Part shown: positions 42,901-55,600 of the stretch, piece by piece | How the letters are laid out: each line of letters starts with the position of its first letter | How positions within the stretch are numbered: position 1 is the stretch's first letter | Source: Engraulis encrasicolus | Taxonomy: Eukaryota > Chordata > Actinopteri > Clupeiformes > Engraulidae | DNA: 64,000 bases | Direction of reading: 5' to 3' | Assembly (NCBI RefSeq): GCF_034702125.1 | Contig: NC_085858.1 | Location: forward strand, 55,621,779-55,685,778 | The notes under the pieces: model-generated | What the model was told of the DNA's origin: nothing | Database searches by the model: none | What the model saw: the letters and a program-made list of their open reading frames with translations, nothing else | Position numbers and translations under genes: made by a program

Positions 42901-45900
42901 CATATTCAAATGGGTTTTTGTTTTGTTTTTTTGTTTTTTGGAGAGCACCTACTCTGTGTGCAGTTGTGGATAAAGACATTATTGAAAAGGGTAACAAAGC
43001 AAAGCTTTAAGCCCTAAGTAACTTGAGAGATAACAGATGTCACATTATTATTATTATTGTTTTCATTGGAAGAATAATGAGAAAAAAATTACACATGCAT
43101 CTGTGCACGATTAGCGCCCCATTGGTACTGTGACGGCCAATCTATTAATTGAAACTTTAATAGGTCAATGCAGTCATTTTAATGCATTTAGATAACACCC
43201 ATTGAAATATTTGGCTTTTTGAAGTATGACCAGTAAAACACAATGCCTGCTTGGAGAATATTTTTTGGAGAACATTTTACTCTGCAGCTCATTGTTGTTC
43301 ATTCACTGTAGATTATTTTCATTTATTTTTTTCGTCATGTTTTCTTTTGTTGTCTGAGAAGGCGCCAGCCATTGAGGAAAGAGTGATCAAGAAAAGGCGG
43401 AAAAAGCAAGATGGTGGTTTGGAGCTGGAGAAGAAACCAAGAAAGATGCGGGTGCCAAAGACAGGGTGAGTGTATGAAGACAATTAACAACCTCCTAAAC
43501 CACAGATTTCATGGCACAATTTTAGATCAAGATGAGTACTTTTATGGAGGGGCTTTGCCAGGTATTGAAAATGATGGGGGAGCCCCCTGCCCAATTTTTC
43601 TGTGTTTTTTAATACACATAACTTTTATTACAATCTGACCCAGGGGGAAAAAAACTGTTGCCTGTGGTGATGGCCATATTGGGGATAGGTTGCCTTGGGG
43701 TTGTGGCTTTGATTGGCCTTGTTTTAAGCATTGAAACAATGAATTGTTCTCAAACAATGAACTGTGTATCAAAAACGTTTTTCTCTTTTTGTCTGTCCTC
43801 CCTTGGTCTAAAAAAAGGGTTGGGAGTGACCTACGGTATCATCATTCAGTAAAACCTGGGAGTCATGTTCCCTCTCCTCTCTCCCTTGTTCAGGGTGTCG
43901 TCATTAAACCGTCCAGAGAAGAAGAAGCGTAAGAAGCTGATGAAGGACTCCCTGAACCTGGCGGCCATGCTGCGCCGCTTCGCCCGCGAGAAGGAGGAGA
44001 TCCGCAAGAAGCAGCCGGGCGTAGTCAAGGTGACCCGAGGCCCCAACGCTGCCAATGCCACCGCCACGCCCAACCCTGCCGCCACCCAGCGACCCCCAGT
44101 GGCCGTGCTCAACTCCCACCCCCCGCCCGGTAACGCCGTCCCCCTGGGCACTGCCGTCACCACGCCCGGAGGCGACTTCAACATGTCCGACTTGACCACC
44201 GACCCGGCGGTGATGTCATTGCTGGGCGGCGCCCATGACAACGAGATGCTGCAGGACCTGATGGGGGACCTGGATTTCGGCCTGTTGGACTCTCCCACGC
44301 CCGCCAGCCCCCGACAGCAGGCGGAGAACGGGAACCTGCTGCCAGGAGGTCAGAAGGCTGTGGTGGTACCCGGAGGTGTGGCAGCGGCGGGCCGGATCCC
44401 CAAAGGACCCCTCAACCCACCGCCACTGCCCAGCGGCCTGCCGGGACCCCTGGTCAAGCGCATCGAGGACCTGCGGGCGGTAAGCTCCCCACTGCCACTC
44501 ACTCACTGGTTCTACTACAAGTCTTGTTTTCGGGCCCTTAAATTCTTAAGCTGGAACGAAGTAGTCGTTGGCAGGTATTTTTTTGCAGCAGCGTACATAC
44601 AGGGTTTTTTTTTTTTTTTTGGTCCTTCCCCCTGCGTGGAGCCAGTTGTGCACCTGCTTTATGCATAACCCAGTTCAGTCAGCCCTGCATTCATTTTGTC
44701 ATAAGCGTCAGCCAAGTCAGCAAATGCAAATGCACAGGCTTGAGCCTTAGGCAAAGGCTGGAGGCCTGAGTGGCGCAAAATTGTGAAGTTCAGTTTTTAA
44801 CTCATCTATTCGCTTTCCCTCCCAAAATAACTCCAGATGGGCCACACAAGGCCACACAAGTGTCCCCACAATTCAAGTATCCCCACTAGGGCTGTAACGA
44901 TATTGTATCGAACCGAGAAATCGTGATGCACAGAGTCACTATACTGTATTGTGATACGAGGAGGCAGTATCGTGATACACCCTGTTAAAGTTTTATTACC
45001 CATTTGTCCAGAAAACAGCCTTATGATTTGATTTCAGAAATCGTGAGGTGTATCGAACCGTAGGTCAAAAATCGCGATACGAACCGAATCGTGGGTTGAG
45101 TGTATCGTTACAGCCCTAGTCCCCACAAAAGTAGTTTCCTCAGCCAGAGTCCAGTCCCAACTGGTTGAAGGCAGTTGAAGCAGTTAAAGAAATGTACATG
45201 GTGTTGGAAGAGAGAGAAGACAAGCTTTGCTGTTTCCTTTCTCTTGGTTTGTCAGATTTGTAGTGAGGGAGGAAATTATATGAATGTTGAGTAAAAGAGT
45301 TATGGGAATTTGAGTTGAAGTTGATGAATCGTCCTCTGTGTCAGGATGGGAAGAAGACTATTATAACTGTTTTGCACCTTTGTTTTTCTTGGTTCTTATG
45401 TTACTGTGTGTGTGTGTGTGAGGTCAAAATGCTCATGTTGGACAACTTGATTCCTTTTTAGGTCAGTTAGCCTTCTAGTTTGTTGTGGCACTCAGGATCG
45501 ACCCCACGCCCATTTTCGTATGCTGACGATCCATATTTAGACGCCTCTTTTCTTTTTAAAACACATCCTGTATCCGTGTTCAGTTTTGTCACTCCACCCC
45601 CCACCCCTCCCATTCCGAGCTGCCAGCCGTCCCACAGGCGAGCCACCAAGGGCCTGCACCCCACCGAGGGCCACAGATGACTGGGGGGAAGAGCAGGGCT
45701 GTGCCCTGGCTGTCCTCCAGAGCTGCAGCCATGCCTCTTCACTCTCCCAGAAGGGCGTTGGTCTGACTAGCATAGAAAAGCTTGCGCAATCTCACACTCC
45801 GTTTTCAGGATTGTCCAGAACTGTGCCAGTGCCGCTTCCCTCACCAGTTACGTTTGGAGCCAAAGTGCTTAACAGGGAACGACTTGTTAATACCGTGCTG

Positions 45901-48900
45901 ACTACCTGCTAACATCCATGTTGTTGTCATTGTTTGTAAAAGTGCATTTTTCGGTTCATACGGTAAACCAACTTTCCAATTCCTGAATGCTCGCTGTGAG
46001 AATGTCAGTAAGTTCTAGATAAGCTGCAGGAATGGACACTGGCATGGTTCTCTGTTAGCCTGGCAAGCTTTGAGTAAATCTTTCTCTTGCAGGAGGCTGA
46101 CAGTAAGGAGAGGAGGAGAGGTGGTCGAGGAGGACGTAGAGGTGCAGGAGGAGGACATAGAGGTGCAGGAGGAGGACGTAGAGGTGGAGGAGGAGGACGT
46201 AGAGGTGGAGGAGGAGGAGGACGTAGAGGTGGAGGAGGAGGAGGAGGAGGACGGAGAGGTGGAGGAGGATGGAGAGGAGGAGGAGGAGGACTGAGAGGTA
46301 GAGAGAAGAGGAAGAGGGAGAGATGACGAGATGAGGGACATGTAGGAGGAGACGACTTTAAAGAAAGGACACTCAGGATGTATGAAGAGCTTAAGAGATT
46401 TATTTGTTATACGATAATAACATATGACATCAATTACTTTAGTGTATTTATTTTGCTGCATGGTAAAAGTCAATAAACTGTTTTCGTGTCATGTCAGTGT
46501 GTTAACTGGCTGAGATTTCTTTTGCTTGACTGTGGTCTGTGAAGGGAGGGAAAGCATTGTGTGTGAAACCACTTCCTCCTCTGTTACTTAGGTTGCTCAG
46601 CACGTCCGCACCTTTTTTTTTGCACAGTTAGCATGTCAAGCCTCGGTTACAGTAACTTAAAAGTACTAATTTTGCTGCTGTGGTAGGTAACTGCATACTC
46701 AAAATGGCAGCACTCTCAAGATACGCAGTGGATATTTTTAGCTCAGTGGAAGAATGGGATAGCAAACAGCCTACAGCGACTTGGAGCTCATTGGGAAAAC
46801 AGCCAGTGGAAAATTGAGCATATGTACGACTGTAGAATCGAGGACAACATTGAGTTCAGTGAAGAATGGGCAGAGATGTCGATCCTGTGTTCAGGAAGTA
46901 GTGTTTTCCCATCTAACCAAGTACAGTTGACTTGAAGACTAGTCTACTAGTCTTATTACAGTCAGCTGATTCAACTGGTTGCATTAAATTTGTACCGGGG
47001 GGGGTATAGTAAGAGCATGGTTAACTTAACTGATGAACCAGGCTTTGTTAACCAACAGGAAGTGGTAAACCTCCTAAAAGATCTACCTGCAGGCATCATT
47101 TAGCTAAGAAAATGAGGACTCCAGGCACTTCTATTAGATGATTTACCTCTACCACAAGGTTAACGTAATCTTGTTTACTATTGAACCAGCTTCTTAGTAT
47201 ACCACCCTGGTGTTTTGCTTTCTGACCTAAGGACATTTACCTCTAGGGATGGTGGCATTTATGCTGTGAGAGTGGAATATACTTGTATATGCCGCCCGGT
47301 ATGACAGGGTGACTGCTGTGTCACTACACACAGATGCTAAATCTTGGTAAGGAATGCAATGTACAAAAAAAAACTACAGTGAAGTACAGGAGAACTACAG
47401 GATCAAGAAACATCCACCTTCAAGAGATTGTTTTGGCTCAAAGTGTCGTATGTAGTAGAGTTCTCTCCCCATCACTGCCAGGGAAGGCTTCTTCTAGCGA
47501 GACATCAGCCAGACAGCTCATTCTTTTCAGAACAAAGACCCTGTGTCACATGCCATTATCTAGATAAGCAATTCTTTGCTAGATGCCAGTTTTCCGAGGA
47601 ACATATTTTGCATAGGTAACCTGCCTTTTATTAAAATGTAAGTGTATAGAATTGGATTCATTGAGCGTGCTAAGACCCTGCACACATGAATGTCTACAGT
47701 TGACCAATTACAGTAGGCAGGAGAGAGCCATGCATCACCTTAGATTTGATCTGATTGATGTTGTGTAAGAATGGTCTTCACGCTTTTCTGTGGCCAGAAT
47801 GGCAGTGTTGTTCTAGGATCCGTGTCTTGATCTTCCTGATCTGACTAATGTGCCTTCTTCTGTCCTTTGTCAGGCATCACGTCAATTCGACCAAGAAGGC
47901 CGCAAGAAGTTCTTCACTCTGGACATGAACAACATTTTGCTGGAGTGAGTGTTTTCATCCTGTTGTTTGCGTGTTCATGTGTGTGTGTGCACGTGTGTTT
48001 TCTAGTCCACTCCCTGTATGTGGGAGGTGTGTGCTTTGTCGGACCTAAAGGAACATAATTACTCCAACCTTCATTACTTTACATTTTAGCATTGAGGATC
48101 ATTACTAATTAAGCTACATTCACATGCGTTACTCGCACTCACCTACTCGCCACTCGCTCATGAAAAGCTAGAAGTACTGTAAGTTATCCGAACTCTGCAT
48201 TCTAATTGGTCACTTGCTTACTTGCCTCGCTCGAAGTTAAAATATTTTTAACTTTTAATATTTTTAGCTCACATCGTATCGCTTGTACTCCTCACCTACT
48301 CGCCCCCTCGCTTCACTGGAACACCTAGACATTCTATTGACTTCCTTCACTAAGCAAGTGACTAGTAGCGATGTGTGTGTGAACGTAGCTTACCAAGCTA
48401 ACCCTTCTTTCATTTGTTGCAGTATTGAGCTGCAGGTTCAGGAGCAGCCCATTGAGGCTCGCTCAGCCGTCTACTCCCACATGGAGGCGTTCGTACCATG
48501 CAACAAGGAGGCCCTTCTCAAGCGTTTGAAAAAACTCAGCCTCAACATACAGGTGTGTGAGCAGGTCACAACAGCATGCTGAACAGCATGCTGAACACTG
48601 TACAAATTGTGTGATTTTCTGATTTCGAAAGATTGATTGAACTCTAGCACACTGTTAATTTTCCAGGCAAGTGTTTGTGTCACTCTATGGTAGGGGGACG
48701 GGTGCGGTGGAGGTTCTATCTACAGCATTGAGCTTTAGACCTCTGAAAACATCTTAAAGGGGTATGCCACTGTTTTGGGGCTTAATACAGTTAAAATCGT
48801 TGGCTAGGGTTTATTAAGGTGGTAAAGTGTCTTATTTTTCATGTTAAGCGTTGTCTTGCTTTAAGACAAGTTAAAAGAGGGAGTATGTCGCTAAGATAGT

Positions 48901-49618
48901 GAAAGTCAATGGATCCGTGAAGCATGCTACACGGATCCATTGACTTTCACTAGCTTAGCGACATGCTCCCTCTTTTAACTTATCTTAAAGCAAGACAACG
49001 GCTTACATGAAAAATAAGACACTTTACTACCTTTATAAACCTTGGCCAACGATTTTAACTGTATTAGGCCCCAAAATAGTGGCATACCCCTTTAAGTTGT
49101 ACTTGTGTTCCTGTACTACAAGTAAGGGCAATGTAGTTGTTTTGAGCCCTCCTGCTGTCCTTGTGCTGCTACAGGATGATCGTCTGCGCACCCCTCTCCT
49201 GAAGCTGAAGCTGGCAGTCTGCAGCGTGATGCCTGAGCAGATAGCAAGGTTCAACATGGACTGCATGGCCAGGGTGGCAAAGTAAGGCATTTCCCTAACG
49301 CACACAAACATAAGCATTCAAACCCTCTCTTACACATATACACACACGTATACATACACACTCACACCAATGCTTGTCTTAACCCATTGTGTCCTGGAGC
49401 GTCATATACGCTGCATTAAGGTTCTTGAGATTTGAGCTGTTTTATTAAACATGTGGGTATGTTGGAGCTGAATGAACACATTCTAGTGCAAAATTAAGGT
49501 TCTAGCTTTTTTTCTAGCAACTTATTTCATGTTTTTATGTACTTTGGAGGCTGAGATATTCTGGTTTTAATAGGGAGAGGGCGCCTTATCCCAAAGAGGA
49601 CTTAGGCTAAAATGGTTT

Positions 49619-49658
<40 letters not shown>

Positions 49659-52600
49659 TAGAGTTGTTCCATCTCCACTCCTTCGGACACCCAGTCATTG
49701 TGTGTGTTTTGTGTTTTTGCCAACAGACAGCAGTCGGAAGAGGGAGAGAAGAATGGCTCGGAGGAGGACGACGAGGAGAAGCCGGGGAAGAGGGTGATGG
49801 GACCCCGCAAGAAATTCATCTGGGACGACAAACTCAGGTCAGCCCCAAGCAGGCGGGGAAGTTGCAGCAACAGACCCCGGTCTTCAACCAAGTTACTCTT
49901 GGGCCAACAAGTAGCATCATTTAATATTAACATAAGCGAAGTATCACCTAATTTTCACACAAGTAAAGCAGATCTTGCGATCTACAGATTATTATCTCCT
50001 TTAAGTTCATTGTCCTATTGTTGAAGCGTACACAAAATGCAAGACAAATTAGTTCTAGCCTGACTTGGATTATGAATGACTGAATACAAGTGATGTGAGC
50101 CGCAGTACCACTGGTCTGAGAGAATGCCAACCCGTTCAACTTCTGACCATGCCACTGCCACTGTGTTTGTCTCCATAGGAACCTGCTGTGCATCTTGGTG
50201 CGGGTGAAGCTGGGCTGCTACGAGCGGGAGGCCCAGAACTCTCTCTCGGCTGAGGACTACCTCAAAGCCTTCATGGAGACGGAGGTCAAACCACTCTGGC
50301 CCAAAGGCTGGATGCAGGCCAGGTGTGTCTCTCAAAGCATGTGTTATAAGAGCAGAGAATTTGTAACCCGTGAGAAGGTTCAGTGACGAAAGATAAAATA
50401 TGTATTTCTTTTCTTATGTAATTTTTTGCCCTGAAATATTAATGACATTCGAAACTAGTCATAAAAAAAAACGAATTTTGAGCTAGAATTTGTTTTTTGC
50501 ACCTCTAAGTTATTATACAATGAGTCAGCAAACTATATATATGAGGCCAAATCATTGAAAGTAGAATAATTATGTACTCTCTATGGGCCAAATTCATATA
50601 CACTAGCAGAATGCTAGTCAGTACAGGTCGAAATCTTCTGCCTTGGTGGAAAAACGAAACACCCTAAGAACTTGACAATGCCTCCTTTTTATAATACCTA
50701 CCAAGTTCTTAATAGGAAACTAACATACGTGAGATTGATGACTGGGAATTGGAACATATTTTTTGATATTTATACATTTTGATATTTAGCCCCATTGACT
50801 CCCATTCATTTTTCCCAATCATTACCATGTAGGTGGAAGTGCAAGTTTTTGACGGTATTCTAGGAACCAATGGGAGTGACCACTCTCATACTTGGACCTT
50901 CTCTGATTATAGCATTGAGCTATTGCTATAGACTTTGATTTACAAAGTAAATTTTATTCAATGTCTTACAAAAACACATTTCAAGGTCAGTCTCTATGTG
51001 CAGTTGATATGTTGATGATTCCGCCTTGAAAATGTGTTAAACGCTTTAATTCGGAATTAAATGAAAGTGCAATGTAAACTATTTAGTTCTGAATTAAGTT
51101 TTATTGAGTTCATTCTGAATTAAATATGTCATGTAAATGAGACGAATGTTAGTTGTACAATGATCAAAGTAAATTGAAGCTAACAAGATGTAATAACTAG
51201 CAATTAGTCATAGTTATGTCTTGCTTTCTGTCCTGTAATAGTAATGTTATGCATCATGTCTGATTTAATGTCTGTTGTTGTGTCTGCAGGATCCTGTTCA
51301 GAGAAAGCCGCATGGCCCATAACCACCTCACTGGCAACTCGTTAGTATTGATTGGCTGTTCTGTATATTTCTCAGATTTTTAAGATTTGTAAAGGATAAG
51401 CCTTGACATCTGAACATTTCTTATTGTGTTGCTTCCAGGGTCAAGAAAAGAATAGTACCCACACCAAAAGTCAAATCCAAGGTAGGATTCTGCAGTAACC
51501 ACATCAATTCTAAAATCAAACCCATACGATTTAATTTTATTTTCTAAGTCCTAACGGTTTTTCACCATTTATAACCTTTCTTGGTAGTGTAATTTATACT
51601 TCAGAACATTTAGTCATTAATCTAGCCTTGCTATTGGTGTGACCAGCTTCCATAATCAAAATCTGAAGTATTAATGTGTGTGTGCTTGTGTTCGTGTTTG
51701 GCCTCCACTACAGGAGGTGGTGTGGACCCCGCGGGCGACCCCGGTGGTGGTGGACCCCTCCTCCCCGCTCGCCCTGGTGGCTCGTCAGCACCTGCAGCCC
51801 GAGCAGCTCCGCCAGTCGGAGCCCATCTGCCTGTCCGACTCCCTGGACGAGGACCTGGGCACGCCCTCGCTGGACTCCATCTCCCAGGCGCTGGCCCTCC
51901 TCAGCAACGCCGCCAAGGGCCTGATCCAGGGAGACGGCCCCGCGCAGGCCTCCGCCCCTTCCTCCTCCTCCTCGCTCCTGCAGAAGAAGGGCCCCTACGT
52001 CTCTACCTCCTTCACCGGTTCCCCCACCCTCTCCTCCTCCTCCATGGCTAAGGGTTCTCCGCTGGCCCAGGCTCACAGACACTCCTCCTCAGGGGCGGCT
52101 GAGTCGCCACGGACTCCTGGTAGCAAGGCCTCTTCCTCCTCCTCCTCCTCAGGCTCCCCGTCCACGGGCAACAAGGCCCGGCCGCCCCCCACCGCCTCCC
52201 CTCTCCTGCCCCCCCAGCACAAGGCCTTCAGCCTGGCTGGCAAGGTGGCCAAGGGTGGCACGGTGAGTGCCGCGGAGGTCATCCTGGCAGCCTCGGCGCA
52301 GGCACGTGCCCAACAACACGCCATGGCTGTCGCTGCTGCTGCTGCCGCCGCAGCCTCGTCCTCTTCCTCCCCCCACCACCTGGCCTCCAAAGCCCAGCAG
52401 CAGCAGGGAACACCGACCCCCTCACACCCCACTCAGGACTCCAGCACCAAGGCCTCGCCGGCCCCCTCGCCCCCCCAGCCTCGCACCCCTCCGTCCCAGC
52501 AGCAGCAGCAGCAGCAGCCAGGCTTCATCACGCCCATGCAGGCCACCCTCACCAAGTCCTCCCACAGCTCCAGCTCCCCCATCCTGAAGCTGACCCCCAG

Positions 52601-55600
52601 GCCCCCGGCCCCTACGTCTGTCGCTGCTGCTGCCGCCGCCGCCGCCGCCGGGGCTGCTGCCTCCCCGTCCACTGCTGCTTCAGCTCCGCAGGCCAGGCCC
52701 TCCTCTCAGTCCCTCCCCGCTGCCCAGCAGTACACCTCCTCCGCCTCCCCTTCTTCCACAACGTCCTCCTCTTCGCCCGCCTCCAAGACGCCAGCTTTCC
52801 GCCCCCCTCACTCAGGCACCCCCAGGGGGCAGCAGGGTAACTTTGCAGCCAGCTCCCCGGCGGGCCAGAAGACCACCTCCGCGTCCTCCTCCTCCTCTCA
52901 GGTCACCAGCTTCTCCACTCCCGCCCCTAAACACTCAGCAGCAGCAGCAGCGGCGGCCGCCACAGCAGCAGCAGCAGCAGCAGCCGCCTCTAGTGCCAGC
53001 GCGCCCACAGGGCAGCGGCAGAGGGCCGGTAGCACGGGGGGCGTGGCAGCCAAGTCAGCAGCTGTGTCCTCAGCATCAACTACTCCGCAGCTGTCACAGG
53101 TGAGAGGCAGCCGGTTGGGTTCCATTCAATTAACTTAACTGTTTTTTTTTTTTTTTTTTAAATGCTCTTAGGTTTTAGATTTTAAAATAAAGACTTTTTT
53201 AATAAGCATGTCCACTTGGAGACTCTCTCATGACTTGGACTCCTTGAGTTATTATTGTAGTAGTAACATGTTTCCGTACTTTCTGGCAGAAGCAAGCCAT
53301 TTAGTCGCCTGATGGAAAAAAAAGGTGCTAATTAAAATGTCCATTTCATACTCCAAACTTAGCTTCGAGTCAACAGCATACTTTCACTGCCTTATGGCTT
53401 TGTTACACAATATAGAAATAAACCTCAAAAAAAGAGAAGGACACTGGCACTCCAGTTTCATGACTTTTGCTTTACTTTTAAGGCAACAAAAAGAATGACC
53501 AATGCGTCTCAACCTTCGCAGTCTTTGTCAGGGTGCAGTCACTTAATCACTGAACAGAATATATCATGGCTGTCCATTGGTGATTGGTGATATATCATGG
53601 CTGTCCATTGGTGATTGGCATGTATAGAAACAAACTTCAATGGGCTTGCCTCCTCTAGGTGTCGTCAGCTGGCAGTGCCCTGCTGGGTGCGGCGGGCCCG
53701 TCCCTGCCGCTGGGCTTCGGCATGCTGGGGGGCCTGGTGCCAGTCTCCCTGCCCTTCCAGTTCCCCTCCCTGCTCAACCTGCCCCCGCCCGGTGTCACCA
53801 GCGCAACCGGCACCGCCGCCTCAGTCACCAGCAGCTCAGGATACTCCCTTCCACAGAGTAAGTCACAACACCACCCACCCACCTCACTGTATTCTCTACC
53901 ACAGAGTTAGTCACCCGCCTCGCTTAACTCTCTACCACAGAGTAAGTCACAACACCACCACCCCACCCGCCCGCCTCACTTAACTCCCTTCCACAGAGTA
54001 AGTCACACCACCACCCACCTCACTTAACTCCCTTCCACAGAGTAAGTCACAACACCACCACCCCACCCGCCCGCCTCACTTAACTCTCTACCACAAAGTA
54101 AGTCACACCACCTCCCCACCCGCCCACATCACTGTATTCTCTACCACAGAGTAAGTCACACCACCACCCGCCTCGCTTAACTCTCTACCACAGAGTAAGT
54201 CACAACACCACCCCACCCGCCCACCTCACTTAACTCCCTACCACAGAGTAAGTCACAACACCACCCACCTCACTTGACTCCCTACCACAGAGTAAGTCAC
54301 ACCACCACCCACCTCACGTAACTCCCTACCACAGAGTAAGTCACAACACCACCCGCCTCGCTTAACTCTCTACCACAGAGTAAGTCACAACACCACCCCA
54401 CTCGCCCACCTCACTTAACTCCCTACCACAGAGTAAGTCACAACACCACCCACCTCATTTAACTCTCTACCACAAAGTAAGTCACACCACCACCAGCCTC
54501 ACTTAACTCTCTACCACAGAGTAAGTCACAAGACCACCACCCCACCCGCCCACCTCACTTAACTCCCTTCCACAGAGTAAGTCACAACACCACCCGCCCG
54601 CCTCACTTAACTCCCTACCACAGAGTAAGTCACAAGACCACCCCATCCACCTCACTTAACTCTCTACCACAGAGTAAGTCACAAGACCATCCACCTCACT
54701 TAACTCTCTACCACAGAGTAAGTCACAAGACCACCCCGCCTCACTTGACTCCCTACCACAGAGTAAGTCACAAGACCACCCCGCCTCACTTGACTCCCTA
54801 CCACAAGTTATTGGGGAGTCATAACACCATGTAAATCACAATGCCACCCCCAAACACTCCCATTAGCTCAGGATACTCACTTTCACAGAGTAAGTCACCA
54901 CACCCACCCCAAGGTCAGTATACTCAATACAGCAGAGTACAGCAGAGTAAAACACCAACAGTTGCTCCGTATAGTCCCTACCACAGAGGAAGTCACACCA
55001 CCACCTTCTCAGGATACTGCCTAAGTCACAACATTACTCCCTCGGTCTTCTCCCTTCTCTGTGTAATCACACCATCTCCTCAGGATACTCTCTTCTTCAG
55101 AGTATGTCTGAGACTATTACCCTGAGCTCTGAGCACATGTGGTGTAGTGACAACCACATATCTGTCCATAGATAGGGAGATCTCTGTGTTTTTGTGAATG
55201 TATAGTTCTACTCTGGTTAGCATGTCTGTCTGCCTGTGTCTCTGTGGCGTGATGCTCTGTGTCTGTGTGTGTCACTGTATGTCAATGTCATTACATGTAC
55301 TAATGTTTCATGTTGTTTCCATTTACATCATGCTGAGTGATCATCATCTGAGTGATGTTTCTGAATGATGTATGTACAACGCATCTGTTCTTGTCCTGAC
55401 CTGTAGATGTAGATGTAGACAGTAGTATTTTATGTCCCTCTGTGGTTGAAAAATCCACCGAAATAAATTGAGCTGATATTGGTTGGTGGATGAAGATGAT
55501 TCGATATGTTTTAGCAGAATACATTCAGGGTCCGCTTTATGCGCGGATATTTCTTTGATATTAGTTCAAAGGAACCTATGAACATTACATTACGTTGATT

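Noticed and set aside
43865..44668. Continuous 267-residue reading frame as a single-exon gene
   Set aside because: It is ubn2 exon 6 plus read-through into both flanking introns; clear splice sites bound the exon at 43894 and 44479.
45480..45912. Proline-rich frames in ubn2 intron 6
   Set aside because: No flanking splice sites give phase-compatible joins, and no family resemblance is seen.
46070..46326. Acidic or RGG-repeat peptide as a gene
   Set aside because: A purine-rich tandem array within an intron; open frames are expected from the repeat. Kept as a repeat and as a testable finding, not as a gene.
51708..52672. Minus-strand frames within ubn2 exon 14
   Set aside because: Shadows of a GC-rich low-complexity coding exon.
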